From Paraburkholderia edwinii (GTDB lineage Bacteria > Pseudomonadota > Gammaproteobacteria > Burkholderiales > Burkholderiaceae), in assembly GCF_019428685.1 (NCBI RefSeq), contig NZ_CP080096.1:2604001-2668000 (forward strand): a DNA stretch of 64,000 nucleotides, given 5' to 3'. The notes under the pieces are model-generated. The model worked only from the letters and a program-made list of their open reading frames with translations, made no database searches and was not told where the DNA came from. This document shows positions 53,441 through 62,470 of the stretch, one piece after another. The translations under genes were made by a program, and so were the position numbers. Numbering within the stretch: position 1 is the stretch's first letter; every line of letters starts with the position of its first letter.

Positions 53441-54055
53441 TCAACCTCCTGAGAAACCTTCGTTGCGCATCGTCGCGGCGACGCTGAACGTGTACAGTCC
53501 GTTCGCGAAGAACGGCCGCGCGAGCGGCGTCAGCAGCGGCCACGCACAATTGATCTGCAGCACGATGATGTCGCCCGGATTGCCGAACATCGAGTTCGAG
53601 TAGCTGCCTTGCGACGCGTAGCTGCTCGACTTGCCGTTCACTGTGATCGTGTAGCTCGGCGACACCATGTCGTAGAGGCCCATCGAGCTGTTTTTGATCT
53701 CCTGGATCACCGCGAGGTAGCGCTTCTGGCTCGATGCGTTCGGGTCGAGGTTGCTTTGCCCGGTCACCGCGTAGCGTGCCCCTTCGCGCACCGCGTATTG
53801 CATCGTCAGGTTCACCCACAGCGAGACGCAGAAATCCATCGCGACGAATAACAGCAGGAACAGCAACGGCGCGATTAGCGCGAATTCGACGGCGGCCGCG
53901 CCGCGCTGCCGCGTCCGTCGTTTTCGCGAACAATCGTTTGATGACGGCACGCGCGATGACGACATGGGCGGCGCTTTTTGCGTGGCCGCTTCATTTGTGA
54001 CCGCTTCTTTTGTGGCCGCTTTTTTCGTGGCACATGCCGGCTGGGGTCTTTTCAT
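53441..54055 (-). CDS. tadE: TadE-family pseudopilin, copy 2, with repetitive leader
   Basis: About 204 residues starting MKRPQP after AGGAG. An unusual leader of about 45 residues contains a Lys/Ala/Thr repeat (KKAATKEAVTNEAATQKAP) before the TadE helix RGAAAVEFALIAPLLFLLLFVAMDFCVSLWV. The exported domain follows. The leader must be removed or stay in the cytoplasm if the helix is processed like other TadE proteins. It lies between TadC and the other TadE gene. Confidence 0.85.
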   Translation of the reverse strand: MKRPQPACATKKAATKEAVTNEAATQKAPPMSSSRVPSSNDCSRKRRTRQRGAAAVEFALIAPLLFLLLFVAMDFCVSLWVNLTMQYAVREGARYAVTGQSNLDPNASSQKRYLAVIQEIKNSSMGLYDMVSPSYTITVNGKSSSYASQGSYSNSMFGNPGDIIVLQINCAWPLLTPLARPFFANGLYTFSVAATMRNEGFSGG

Positions 54056-54098
54056 GTTCGCTTCTCCTCGCATCGTCGCGTTGGCGGCGCGTTGCGCA

Positions 54099-55055
54099 TC
54101 AGCCCGAGATATGCCGCATCGCCGGCGCCAGCATGCGTACCGTCTGGATCGCCGAAGGTCCGATCAGCACGATCAGCAGCGTCGGGAAGATAAAGAAGAC
54201 GAGCGGAAACAGCAGTTTCAGCGCGATTTTCGCGGCCTTCTCCTCCGCGCGCAGGCGCCGTTTCGTGCGCAGATTGTCGGTGTACACACGCAGCGAATCG
54301 CCGATGCTCGTGCCGAAGCGGTCCGCCTGGATCAGCATCGTCGTGAGCGTGTCGATATCCTCGACGCCGGTGCGCAGCGCGAGATTGCGTAGCGCCTTCT
54401 CGCGGCCCGAGCCCGCACGCAGCTCAAGCAGCACGAGTTCGAATTCGTCGCGCAGCGCCTTGCTGCGCGTGCCGATTTCTTCGGTCACGCGCGCAAGCGC
54501 TGCGTCGAAGCCGAGCCCTGCTTCGACGCAGACGGTCATCAGGTCGACCGCGTCGGGCAGGTCTTCGAACAGCGCGAGTTTGCGGCGCTCGATCAGCCGC
54601 GCGAGCACACCGTTCGGCAGGTAAAAGCCGAATGCCGAGGCGCCCAGCACGATCGCAAGCACGAACATCGTCGGCATGCCATGCAGTTTCGGCGCAAGCG
54701 CGAGCAGCGCGAGCGCCGGCCAGGCGAGCGCGAACACCGTTTTGGCGGCGAAATAGATGGCCGGCGCGGCTTCGCTGCGCAGTCCCGCATTCAGAAAGCG
54801 CACGCGCAGCAACGAGTCGCTCCAGTTCTCCTGCGGCGACGAGAACTTCGCGACGCGCGACGACACCTGCGCGATCTTCTCGATCCACCTGCCGTCGTCC
54901 TGTTGCGCGTCTGCTTCGCCGGCGGCTCCCTGCGCGCCGATCTGCCCGATACGGCGCTTCAACGGGTCCGGCCGCAACAGGCTCATGCCCTTGAACACGG
55001 CGCCGAACACGATCAGGAACAACAGTGCGAGCACCGCAATCTGGTCGATTCTCAT
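54099..55055 (-). CDS. tadC: Tad inner-membrane platform protein TadC
   Basis: A 318-residue type II secretion F-domain membrane protein. It has hydrophobic segments at the N terminus (IDQIAVLALLFLIVFGAVF) and C terminus (LKLLFPLVFFIFPTLLIVLIGP) and the GspF core LPDAVDLMTVCVEAGLGFDAALARVTEE. The start MRIDQIAV is family-like; the upstream in-frame extension is not conserved. With TadB it forms the inner-membrane platform that couples to the TadA ATPase. Confidence 0.93.
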   Translation of the reverse strand: MRIDQIAVLALLFLIVFGAVFKGMSLLRPDPLKRRIGQIGAQGAAGEADAQQDDGRWIEKIAQVSSRVAKFSSPQENWSDSLLRVRFLNAGLRSEAAPAIYFAAKTVFALAWPALALLALAPKLHGMPTMFVLAIVLGASAFGFYLPNGVLARLIERRKLALFEDLPDAVDLMTVCVEAGLGFDAALARVTEEIGTRSKALRDEFELVLLELRAGSGREKALRNLALRTGVEDIDTLTTMLIQADRFGTSIGDSLRVYTDNLRTKRRLRAEEKAAKIALKLLFPLVFFIFPTLLIVLIGPSAIQTVRMLAPAMRHISG

Positions 55056-55161
55056 AAGCTTCGGGTTGCCCCGCCCCCGTTGATTCGTCGCATCCCGCTG
55101 CAAGCGTGGCTGCGATCATGGCCGCACGGCGTGGGTCGCAGCCGTGGTGTGAACATCGATC

Positions 55162-56139
55162 TCATACGTGAATCCGCACGATCTTGCGCGACCAGAACAC
55201 GCCGAACAGCATGAACGTCATCGCGGCGCTCGCGAGCTTCATGCCGGTCGCGTCGGTCCAGAACACCCGCATCAGCCCCGGGTTGATCATCGTGATCACG
55301 CCGCCGAGCACGAACGGCATCAGGCATAGGATCCACGCGGACAGCCGCCCTTCGGCCGACAGCACGCGCACCTTGCCGAGCAGCTTCAACCGTTCGCGGA
55401 TGATGTTGCTGATGTTGCCGAGAATCTCCGCGAGATTGCCGCCCGCTTCGCGCTGGATCAGCACGGCGATCACGAAATAGCGCAGATCGTCGAGCGGCAC
55501 GCGCGCGACCATGTTTTGCAGCGCGTCGCTCATCGATGCGCCGAAGTTGATCTCGTCGAACGCAAGCTTGAATTCGCCGCCGAGCGGTTGCGGCATCTCG
55601 TCGCCGACCATGCCGAGCGCGCTTGGAAACGAGTGGCCGGCCAGCATCGCGCGCGCGACGAGGTCGGCCGCTTCGGGCAGTTGCTGTTCGAGCCGCTTCA
55701 TGCGTTTTGCGCGCTTGTGACGCACGACCCACCACGGCAGCATGGCGCAGAACACCGCGAGCACGATCGCGATAACGAGCGGCTGGTGCATGACGAGCGC
55801 GACCGCGAACGCGCCGCCCGCGCAGGCCGCGACATAGGCGAAGAAGCGCTTGACCGTCCAGTTCAGTCCCGCCTGCAGAAGCAAACGCTGCAGCGCCTGC
55901 GCGCGCGGCAGGCTCATCAGCACGCGCGCCGTGAACGATGCGTCGTGCAGCCCGCCGTTCTTCAGGATCGACGATGGGCCGCCGGCGCCGTCCGCGGGCA
56001 TCGTGAGCGCGTGCATGCGCGCCTTCACGCGCTTGACCTCGGCGCCGTGCTTGCCGTGCCACCACAAATACAGGCCTTCGATCGCGAGCACGGTCGCGAT
56101 GAACAGCAGCACCACGAAGCCGATAAACGACGTGTCCAT
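55162..56139 (-). CDS. tadB: Tad inner-membrane platform protein TadB
   Basis: A 325-residue GspF-family platform protein: N-terminal helix (FIGFVVLLFIATVLAIEGLYLWW), central pair near 95-145, core LPEAADLVARAMLAGHSFPSALGMVGDEMPQPLGGEF, and a C-terminal helix. GGAGCGGAAT precedes the ATG; upstream in-frame sequence overlaps tadA and was rejected. It lies between tadA and tadC as in other Tad loci. Confidence 0.93.
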   Translation of the reverse strand: MDTSFIGFVVLLFIATVLAIEGLYLWWHGKHGAEVKRVKARMHALTMPADGAGGPSSILKNGGLHDASFTARVLMSLPRAQALQRLLLQAGLNWTVKRFFAYVAACAGGAFAVALVMHQPLVIAIVLAVFCAMLPWWVVRHKRAKRMKRLEQQLPEAADLVARAMLAGHSFPSALGMVGDEMPQPLGGEFKLAFDEINFGASMSDALQNMVARVPLDDLRYFVIAVLIQREAGGNLAEILGNISNIIRERLKLLGKVRVLSAEGRLSAWILCLMPFVLGGVITMINPGLMRVFWTDATGMKLASAAMTFMLFGVFWSRKIVRIHV

Positions 56140-56174
56140 ATTCCGCTCCTTGCCTCCGTTTGTTATTGCGCCCG

Positions 56175-57551
56175 CTACACTTCGAAGCGCCGTGCCGGAT
56201 CGAATACGTTGTCCGGCAGCGACAGACCGAATGCGGCGAGGCGATCGCAGAATTTCGGCCGCACGCCCGTCGCGCAAAAATAGCCGCGCACGGTGCCGTC
56301 CTGGTCGACGCCGGTGCGCTTGAAGATGAAGATCTCCTGCGTGTTGATCACGTCGCCTTCCATGCCCGTGATCTCCTGAATGCTCATCAGCTTGCGGCGT
56401 CCGTCGGTCAAACGCGAGGCCTGCACGACGACCGACACCGCCGATGCGATCTGCTGCCGCATCGCTTTCGCGGGCATCGCGATACCGGCCATCGACACCA
56501 TGTTTTCGAGGCGCGTCAGCGCATCGCGCGGCGTATTCGCGTGCAGCGTCGCCATCGATCCTTCGTGGCCCGTGTTCATCGCGTGCAGCATGTCGAGCGC
56601 TTCGCCGCCGCGTACTTCGCCGAGCACAATGCGGTCGGGGCGCATCCGCAGCGCGTTGCGCACGAGCGCGCGCTGCGAGATCTCGCCCTTGCCTTCGATG
56701 TTCGGCGGCCGCGTCTCGAGGCGCAGCACATGCTGCTGGCGCAATTGCAGTTCGGCCGCGTCTTCGATCGTCACGATGCGTTCGTCGCCGGGAATAAAGC
56801 CCGACAGCAGGTTCAACAGCGTCGTCTTGCCGCTGCCGGTGCCGCCCGAAATCAGCACGTTGAGCTTCGCCTTGATCAGCGCTTCGAGCAGCTGCGCCAT
56901 CGCGGGCGTAAAGCTGCGGTTGTTCAGCATGTCGTCGACGGTCAGCGGATTCACGGCGAAACGGCGGATCGACACAAGCGGCCCGTCGATCGCCGACGGT
57001 GGAATGATCGCGTTGACACGCGAGCCGTCGGGCAGGCGCGCGTCGACCATCGGCGTCGACTCGTCGATGCGCCGGCCGACACGCGACACGATGCGCTCGA
57101 TCACCTTCATCAGATGCGCGTCGTCGTAGAACGTGATGTCGGTCAGTTCGAGCTTGCCGCGCCGCTCGACGTACACGTGCTGGAATGTGTTGACGAGAAT
57201 GTCGGAGACGGTCGGGTCGTTCAGCAGCGGTTCGAGCGGGCCGAGACCGAGCATTTCGTCCTGCACGTCCTGCACGAGCCGTTTGCGCTCGAGCTCGTTC
57301 ATCGGCACCTTGTCTTCGTCGACGATGCGCTCGACGAGCTGCGCGAGCTCGCGCTTGACCTGCTCCGGCGACAGCCGCTGCAGCTTGTCCAGTTCGACAC
57401 GCTCGATGATGGTCTGGTGGATGCTCATCTTGAGCTGCTGATACGCCTGGCGCGCCGCCTTCGTATCCTGCGACGACGCGGCGGGCTGGCTCGCGGCCGG
57501 CGTATCGGCAACAAGATCGCTTTGCATCAGGAGTTGTTCGCGCAGTGACAT
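56175..57551 (-). CDS. tadA: Tad secretion ATPase TadA/CpaF
   Basis: A 458-residue type II/IV secretion NTPase that powers Flp pilus assembly. Walker A GGTGSGKT (236-243), Asp box [12 protein letters not shown], Walker [21 protein letters not shown], and His box [13 protein letters not shown] are all present. Length and N-terminal domain match CpaF. The first 25 residues are Ala/Ser/Gln-rich. It follows cpaE/tadZ and precedes tadB in the same direction. Confidence 0.95.
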   Translation of the reverse strand: MSLREQLLMQSDLVADTPAASQPAASSQDTKAARQAYQQLKMSIHQTIIERVELDKLQRLSPEQVKRELAQLVERIVDEDKVPMNELERKRLVQDVQDEMLGLGPLEPLLNDPTVSDILVNTFQHVYVERRGKLELTDITFYDDAHLMKVIERIVSRVGRRIDESTPMVDARLPDGSRVNAIIPPSAIDGPLVSIRRFAVNPLTVDDMLNNRSFTPAMAQLLEALIKAKLNVLISGGTGSGKTTLLNLLSGFIPGDERIVTIEDAAELQLRQQHVLRLETRPPNIEGKGEISQRALVRNALRMRPDRIVLGEVRGGEALDMLHAMNTGHEGSMATLHANTPRDALTRLENMVSMAGIAMPAKAMRQQIASAVSVVVQASRLTDGRRKLMSIQEITGMEGDVINTQEIFIFKRTGVDQDGTVRGYFCATGVRPKFCDRLAAFGLSLPDNVFDPARRFEV

Positions 57552-57630
57552 GCTGGTCTCCGGCTTCGTGTTCGGCTTCTGGTTTTGCGAGGTTGCGTTT
57601 GGCGAGGTTGTGCCGCTCGTCTTCGTCAGT

Positions 57631-58833
57631 TCAATGACTCGGCTTCAGTTGCTGCCGCGCGCCTGGCTTCGCCGCGAAAAAGCGCGGGAAAATCCGCTTC
57701 TCCTGCGTTGTTTCAGCGGGGCACAGCAGCGTCGCGAGCGCGTCGATGCTTTTCGTCAGCGCGCCGTTCTTCGCCACCGTGTAGAGCGGCACGCCCTGAT
57801 TCACCGCGTGGCGCGCGCTTTTCGCGTCGTGCGGCAGCACGTGCACGGGCTTCGCGCCGAGCGTGCGCGCGATCGCCTCGAGCCCGACCTGCTCGCGCTT
57901 GTCGTAGTGATTGACGATGAGCCGCGTCTTGCTCGGCGCATAGCCGAGCTGGCCGAACAGATCGATCAGACGCCGCGTCGCATGCAGATGCGGTACGGAT
58001 TGCGCCAGCACCACGCCGAGCGCATCGCTCTGGTCGAGCACATGAATCGACAGCGGGTTGATGCTTTGCCCGACGTCGCACAGCACGATGTCGTACTGAT
58101 CGCGCACGAGCGTAAGCACGCGCTGCAGATGAGACGCGCGCAGTTCGCCTGCCTTCACCGGGTCGCCGGCGCCCGCCAGCACGTCGAGATTCGGATGCAC
58201 GCGCGTCACGCAGGCTTCGAAAAACGCCGCGTCGAGCCGGTCGATCTGCGTGCCGAGGTCGTACAGCGTCGCGGCGGGCGCCTTGTCCGACAGCAGCAGG
58301 CTCGCATCGGCGAACTGCTGGTTCAGATCGACAAACAGCACGCGCTTGTCGCGCGAGGCCGCGAGCGCGTAGGCGACGTTCGTCGCAATCAGCGTCGTGC
58401 CGCAACCGCCCTTGCCGGCCACGAACGACAACACGCGTCCGGCGCGCCGCGTATGCGCGTGCTTCTTGCTGGCGACATGCGACAGTTCGCGCGCGAACGC
58501 GGTCGGATCGATCGGCCATGACAGCACGTGCCGCACGCCCGCGCGCATCGCGGCCATCAGCATGTCGGTCGACAGCGCGGACGTGACGAGCATGCAGGCG
58601 AGGTGCGGCGCATGCGCGCTCGCTTCCTCGATCGCGGCGAGATCGGCGGCCGCGAGATGACTGTCTTCGATGATCAGCAGATCGGCCTTTTTGATGGACC
58701 CCGCGTGCCGCGCCAGCGTTTTGGCCGCGCCCGCTTCGCTATGCAGCGTGTGCGCGATGCCACTGTTGCGCAGTTGCGCGCCGATTTCCTTCGCGCATGC
58801 GTCGTTTGCCGAAACCAGAAGAATATCGATCAT
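57631..58833 (-). CDS. cpaE: pilus assembly protein CpaE/TadZ
   Basis: A 400-residue localisation ATPase. It has an atypical receiver domain (about 1-125; [10 protein letters not shown] region) followed by a MinD/ParA-like ATPase with deviant Walker [18 protein letters not shown] (near 138), switch region [15 protein letters not shown], and [13 protein letters not shown]. CpaE/TadZ proteins place the Tad machine at its site in the cell. It is part of the Tad operon. Confidence 0.93.
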   Translation of the reverse strand: MIDILLVSANDACAKEIGAQLRNSGIAHTLHSEAGAAKTLARHAGSIKKADLLIIEDSHLAAADLAAIEEASAHAPHLACMLVTSALSTDMLMAAMRAGVRHVLSWPIDPTAFARELSHVASKKHAHTRRAGRVLSFVAGKGGCGTTLIATNVAYALAASRDKRVLFVDLNQQFADASLLLSDKAPAATLYDLGTQIDRLDAAFFEACVTRVHPNLDVLAGAGDPVKAGELRASHLQRVLTLVRDQYDIVLCDVGQSINPLSIHVLDQSDALGVVLAQSVPHLHATRRLIDLFGQLGYAPSKTRLIVNHYDKREQVGLEAIARTLGAKPVHVLPHDAKSARHAVNQGVPLYTVAKNGALTKSIDALATLLCPAETTQEKRIFPRFFAAKPGARQQLKPSH

Positions 58834-58888
58834 ATTGGCTCTCCGTCGTCACCGGTGCAGGCTTAGCCCGCCCGGGCCACCACGCTGT

Positions 58889-59182
58889 TTAGTTGGCCGC
58901 GCCCGCGCCGACGCCGATCGTGAAGACATTGGTCGGCGGCGTCGGCGCGGTGAACGACTTGTAGTACGCGGTCTGCGCGGCATCGGCGGCGCGGCCGTCG
59001 ACGCCCGCGACCGGATCGGTGTTGTCCGATGCGTTCGGGTTCAGCGTCTGCATCTGCCGGATCGTGGCGACCGAGTAACCGAAGTTGCGGTCCCATGCGG
59101 GCGTCGACGACAGGCATCCGCCGAGCGCGGCGCACGCGCCGAGGCTCACCGCGATGCGCAGCAGGATTGGGTATGTGTTCAT
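58889..59182 (-). CDS. small Tad-locus lipoprotein
   Basis: 97 residues with a signal peptide and lipobox LGGC (about 20-23), then a short domain (SSTPAWDRNFGYSVATIRQMQTLNPNASDNTDPVAGVDGRAADAAQTAYYKSF) that resembles the C-terminal part of CpaD-type Tad lipoproteins. It sits between the secretin and cpaE genes, where cpaD/tadD-like genes occur in other loci, and is much shorter than CpaD. A role as secretin pilotin is a plausible inference. Confidence 0.78.
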   Translation of the reverse strand: MNTYPILLRIAVSLGACAALGGCLSSTPAWDRNFGYSVATIRQMQTLNPNASDNTDPVAGVDGRAADAAQTAYYKSFTAPTPPTNVFTIGVGAGAAN

Positions 59183-59258
59183 GGTGGTCTCCGTCTGTAC
59201 AGCTAGCTGTTCGGTGTTTCGGTACTTCGACGTTTCAGTACGTAAGCGATCGGCCAGG

Positions 59259-61415
59259 TCACTGCGGCGTCGCCGGAGCTTGTGCTGTATCCACTTGCGC
59301 GGCGAGCGGCTGGCTGTCGACGCGCGGTTCTTCGGTCGCCATGGTTCGTGTCATTTGCGTCGCGTCGGGCGGCGCTTCCATGCGCGCCTGCTGAGGCGGC
59401 AGGCTTGCAACCGGCGGTGCGGCGGCATCGTTCGATGGACCGGGATGCGGCGCGGGCGAAGGCGGCGCGTTCAGCGGCGCAACCGGAGAAACCGTTGTAT
59501 TCAGGTTCGCGGTGCCCGTTGCCGGCGTATTGCCGATGGCGTTTGCGACGACGCCCGCTGCGCCCACGGTTTGCGGCGCCGCTTGCGTTGTCGGCATGCC
59601 GTTGCCGGCCGGCACTCTGCCTGACGGCTCCGGCGCCGGAGCAACTGCAGGCGCTGTACCGGGCACCCGCGCTGGCACACCCGCAGGCGCCGCCGGCGCT
59701 ACCGGCTTGCTGCCTTCCATGTTGCCGGTCGCGTACACCATGCCTTCGTTGACGTTCGCGAAGGTGTCGGTCGGCATCGGGTACGCCTTCGGCAGCGGCT
59801 TCGCGAGACGCGGCGTGACGATGAACACGAGTTCAGTCTTGTCTTCCTGGAAGTTCGTGCTGCGGAACAGCGCGCCGAGCACCGGCACTTCACCGATGCC
59901 GGGCAGCGCCTTGATCGTGCCCGTCGCGTTGCTCTTCATCAGGCCGCCGATCGCGAAACTCTGGCCGTCGTAGACCTGCAAGGTGGTCGTCGCGCGGCGT
60001 GTCGTGATGAGCGGCAGGATCGCCGTGCTGTTCACACCGCCCGCGCTGACCGCAACGCCGGTCGGCGACAGTTCCGACACTTCCGGTGCGACCTTCAAAT
60101 TGATGCGGCCGTTTTCGAGCACGGTCGGCGTGAACGTCAGGCCGACGCCGAACAGCTCTTCCTGCAGCGTGATCGTTGTGCCGCCGCTGCCGTTGCTTTG
60201 CGGGACCGGGATAAACACCTTGCCGCCCGCGAGGAAGCTGGCTTCCTGGCCGCTGATCGCCATCAGGTTCGGTTCCGCGAGGATCTTCACGAGCTGGTCG
60301 GTCTTCTGCGCGTCGATCGCGAGATTGAGCGGCAGGTTGTTCGCCTTCGATGCGGCCGCGATGCCAAGGCCGCCCGACAGGAACTGCGCGAGAATGCCGA
60401 AGCTCCAGGTGCCGATACTGCCTTGCAGGTTCGCCTGCGCGCCGAGCTGATCGATGAGTGTCTTCGATACTTCGGCTACCTTGACTTCAAGCATCACCTG
60501 TTGCGGCGCGGCGATATGCATCATGTTGATCACGCGCTGCGACTTGTCCGCGCCACCGCCGAGTGCCGGCGCCGCGCCGCCACCGAGGCCCACGGGCACG
60601 AGGCCCGGGATCGGCAGAGGGCCTGCGCCCGCCGGGGCCGCGGCGGCATGCGCGGACGGCGGCGGCAGCGCCGAATTCGGCCGCGCCGTGAACGCGTGCG
60701 CGAGTTCGACGATGCGCGCGGCGACCGTTGCGTCACTGACGGTGCCGGTCAGCACGAGCGCGTCGCCGGCCGCCATCACCTGCACGCCGCGTTCGTTCGG
60801 CATCAGCTTGAGAATGGTTTGCTGCAGCCCGGCCGGATCGGCGCCGACCACGACGTCGATCACGCTGCACGAGCCGCTCTTGCCCTGCACGATCATGTTC
60901 GTCGTGCCGATGTCCGAGCCGAGCAGATAAAGCGTCTGTGGCGAAACCAGCATGGTCTGCACGATCGCCGGGTTGCCGACCGTGCGCTGACGAACCGGCT
61001 CGCCGAGATTGACGAGTGTCGATTTGCCGAGCGGCACGGTCACCGTGCTCTGGTCGCCGACCTCGCCCGTGCAGTTCGGACCCTTGCCGCCGCGTACCAT
61101 CGCGAGGTTGCCGGACGATGCGCCGGCCGCGCGGGCTGTGGCGTTCGCCGCGACCGTCAGCGGCGCTTGCGGCAGCGGCACGTCGTTCGGTTGCATTGCG
61201 GCGACCTGCAGGGCCGCGCCCGGCGCCGCGCCGATCATGCCGGTCGCCGAGGTACGGTCGCCGAGACCTTCGGCCTGCGCGGTCGGCAGCACCCACAGGA
61301 ACGCGCCGAGCGTCCCCAACATGACGGTCAGCGCAAAGCGCGCCGCCGCCGGCCGTTGCTTCCTCGCTTCGCGTCTTTGCGACCGATGCGCCAGACGAGC
61401 CGATTTCGCGTTCAT
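59259..61415 (-). CDS. cpaC: Tad outer-membrane secretin RcpA/CpaC
   Basis: A 718-residue secretin. After a basic signal region (hydrophobic FALTVMLGTLGAFLWVLPTAQA, cleaved near 48) come a pilus/BON-like N-terminal domain (VTVPLGKSTLVNLGEPVRQRTVGNPAIVQTMLVSPQTLYLLG) and the secretin core (INMMHIAAPQQVMLEVKVAEVSK, VPVLGALFRSTNFQEDKTELVFIVTPRLAKPL, about 290-545). The last about 150 residues are a Pro/Ala/Val-rich tail not seen in typical CpaC. It forms the outer-membrane pore for the Flp pilus. Confidence 0.94.
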   Translation of the reverse strand: MNAKSARLAHRSQRREARKQRPAAARFALTVMLGTLGAFLWVLPTAQAEGLGDRTSATGMIGAAPGAALQVAAMQPNDVPLPQAPLTVAANATARAAGASSGNLAMVRGGKGPNCTGEVGDQSTVTVPLGKSTLVNLGEPVRQRTVGNPAIVQTMLVSPQTLYLLGSDIGTTNMIVQGKSGSCSVIDVVVGADPAGLQQTILKLMPNERGVQVMAAGDALVLTGTVSDATVAARIVELAHAFTARPNSALPPPSAHAAAAPAGAGPLPIPGLVPVGLGGGAAPALGGGADKSQRVINMMHIAAPQQVMLEVKVAEVSKTLIDQLGAQANLQGSIGTWSFGILAQFLSGGLGIAAASKANNLPLNLAIDAQKTDQLVKILAEPNLMAISGQEASFLAGGKVFIPVPQSNGSGGTTITLQEELFGVGLTFTPTVLENGRINLKVAPEVSELSPTGVAVSAGGVNSTAILPLITTRRATTTLQVYDGQSFAIGGLMKSNATGTIKALPGIGEVPVLGALFRSTNFQEDKTELVFIVTPRLAKPLPKAYPMPTDTFANVNEGMVYATGNMEGSKPVAPAAPAGVPARVPGTAPAVAPAPEPSGRVPAGNGMPTTQAAPQTVGAAGVVANAIGNTPATGTANLNTTVSPVAPLNAPPSPAPHPGPSNDAAAPPVASLPPQQARMEAPPDATQMTRTMATEEPRVDSQPLAAQVDTAQAPATPQ

Positions 61416-61591
61416 GTCCTTCCCCCGTTCACGTGCTGCTTTTACCGCTTATGTGATAACCGCCTGTTGCGTGCTGGCTGGTGTTTGGTACTTGTATTTG
61501 TTGCTTGTGTTTGTTGCTGCGTTCGTTGCTTGTGTTCTTTGCTTTCGCCCGGCGCGCTTTCGATGCGTTGCTTCGCATCTCTACGCGTGCT
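61416..61591. other. gap between cpaB and cpaC
   Basis: 176 bp with a T/G-rich run of TTGTTGCTTGTG-like units (about 61485-61540) between two genes of the same direction. No gene is supported. Confidence 0.4.
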
Positions 61592-62425
61592 TCAGAAGCA
61601 TTCCTTCGTCGCGTCGCCGCCGACGATCACCCGCACACAATTCATCGGCTCGCGCGCCGCAACCTTGCGCACGACACGCGGCGCCGGTGCCGGCGCGGAA
61701 GCCGGCGCAGGCACAGCGACATCGAGCAGTGTCGTGCGCGTCGCGCCGGCGGTCGCCGCCGCCTGTGGGTCGACCTGATTGCGCAGCACCAGCGACAGCG
61801 TGCCGATGCTGCGCGCGAGGTCGATCTTCTCTGCCTGGTCGGGCGTGACTTCGAGCGTCACGGCGTCGACCACTTTCGGTTTGGTCTCGTCGCGCGCCAC
61901 TTCCTGCGCGACCGCGAGCACCAGAATCTTTTCGAGCACGATCTTCGAGATGTGCTGATCGTGCGCACCCGTGGCCATGCCCGGATCTTTCTCAGTGTTG
62001 ACGATGATGTCGACGTAGTTGCCCGGCAGCGCGAAACCCGCGACGCCGATCACGTCGTTGACGCGCACGGTGATGGCGCGCTTGCCTTCGTTGATCACCG
62101 CGGAAAGACCGCCGACCGTGCCGACCGGCGACAGCTTCGTTTCGAGCACGGGCTCGCCGTGCAGCGTGCTTTCCTTCAGCACGCGGCCGTCGAGCTTTTG
62201 CACGTCGTTGAACGCGCCGGGCGGCACGCTGGTCGTCGGCCAGTCGACTACTTTGAGCACGTCAGGCGTGATGCGCTGGCCGAGGCTGATATCGGCGGTC
62301 GCGACCACCACTTTCGCCGTCGATGCCGACGACTGCGAGATCATCCAGCGCGAGCCGAAGACCACGGCCGCCAGGCCCGCCGCTGTCGCGAGCAGCAGCA
62401 TGAATATCGCGCGTGAGTTGTTCAT
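61592..62425 (-). CDS. cpaB: Flp pilus assembly protein RcpC/CpaB
   Basis: A 277-residue periplasmic-facing protein. It has an N-terminal membrane anchor (AIFMLLLATAAGLAAVVFGSRWM), an SAF domain (VVVATADISLGQRITPDVLKVVDWPTTSVPPGAF, about 40-75), and RcpC domain (AITVRVNDVIGVAGFALPGNYVDIIV). It is thought to assist the secretin. It lies downstream of the AAA+ ATPase gene and upstream of cpaC. Confidence 0.93.
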   Translation of the reverse strand: MNNSRAIFMLLLATAAGLAAVVFGSRWMISQSSASTAKVVVATADISLGQRITPDVLKVVDWPTTSVPPGAFNDVQKLDGRVLKESTLHGEPVLETKLSPVGTVGGLSAVINEGKRAITVRVNDVIGVAGFALPGNYVDIIVNTEKDPGMATGAHDQHISKIVLEKILVLAVAQEVARDETKPKVVDAVTLEVTPDQAEKIDLARSIGTLSLVLRNQVDPQAAATAGATRTTLLDVAVPAPASAPAPAPRVVRKVAAREPMNCVRVIVGGDATKECF

Positions 62426-62470
62426 GTCCCGTCTCCTACGTTACTGGCTGTTGACTGACTGTTTGCCTGA

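Noticed and set aside
60198..61778. Plus-strand open frame opposite the secretin gene
   Set aside because: Mirror frame of cpaC; composition is not protein-like.
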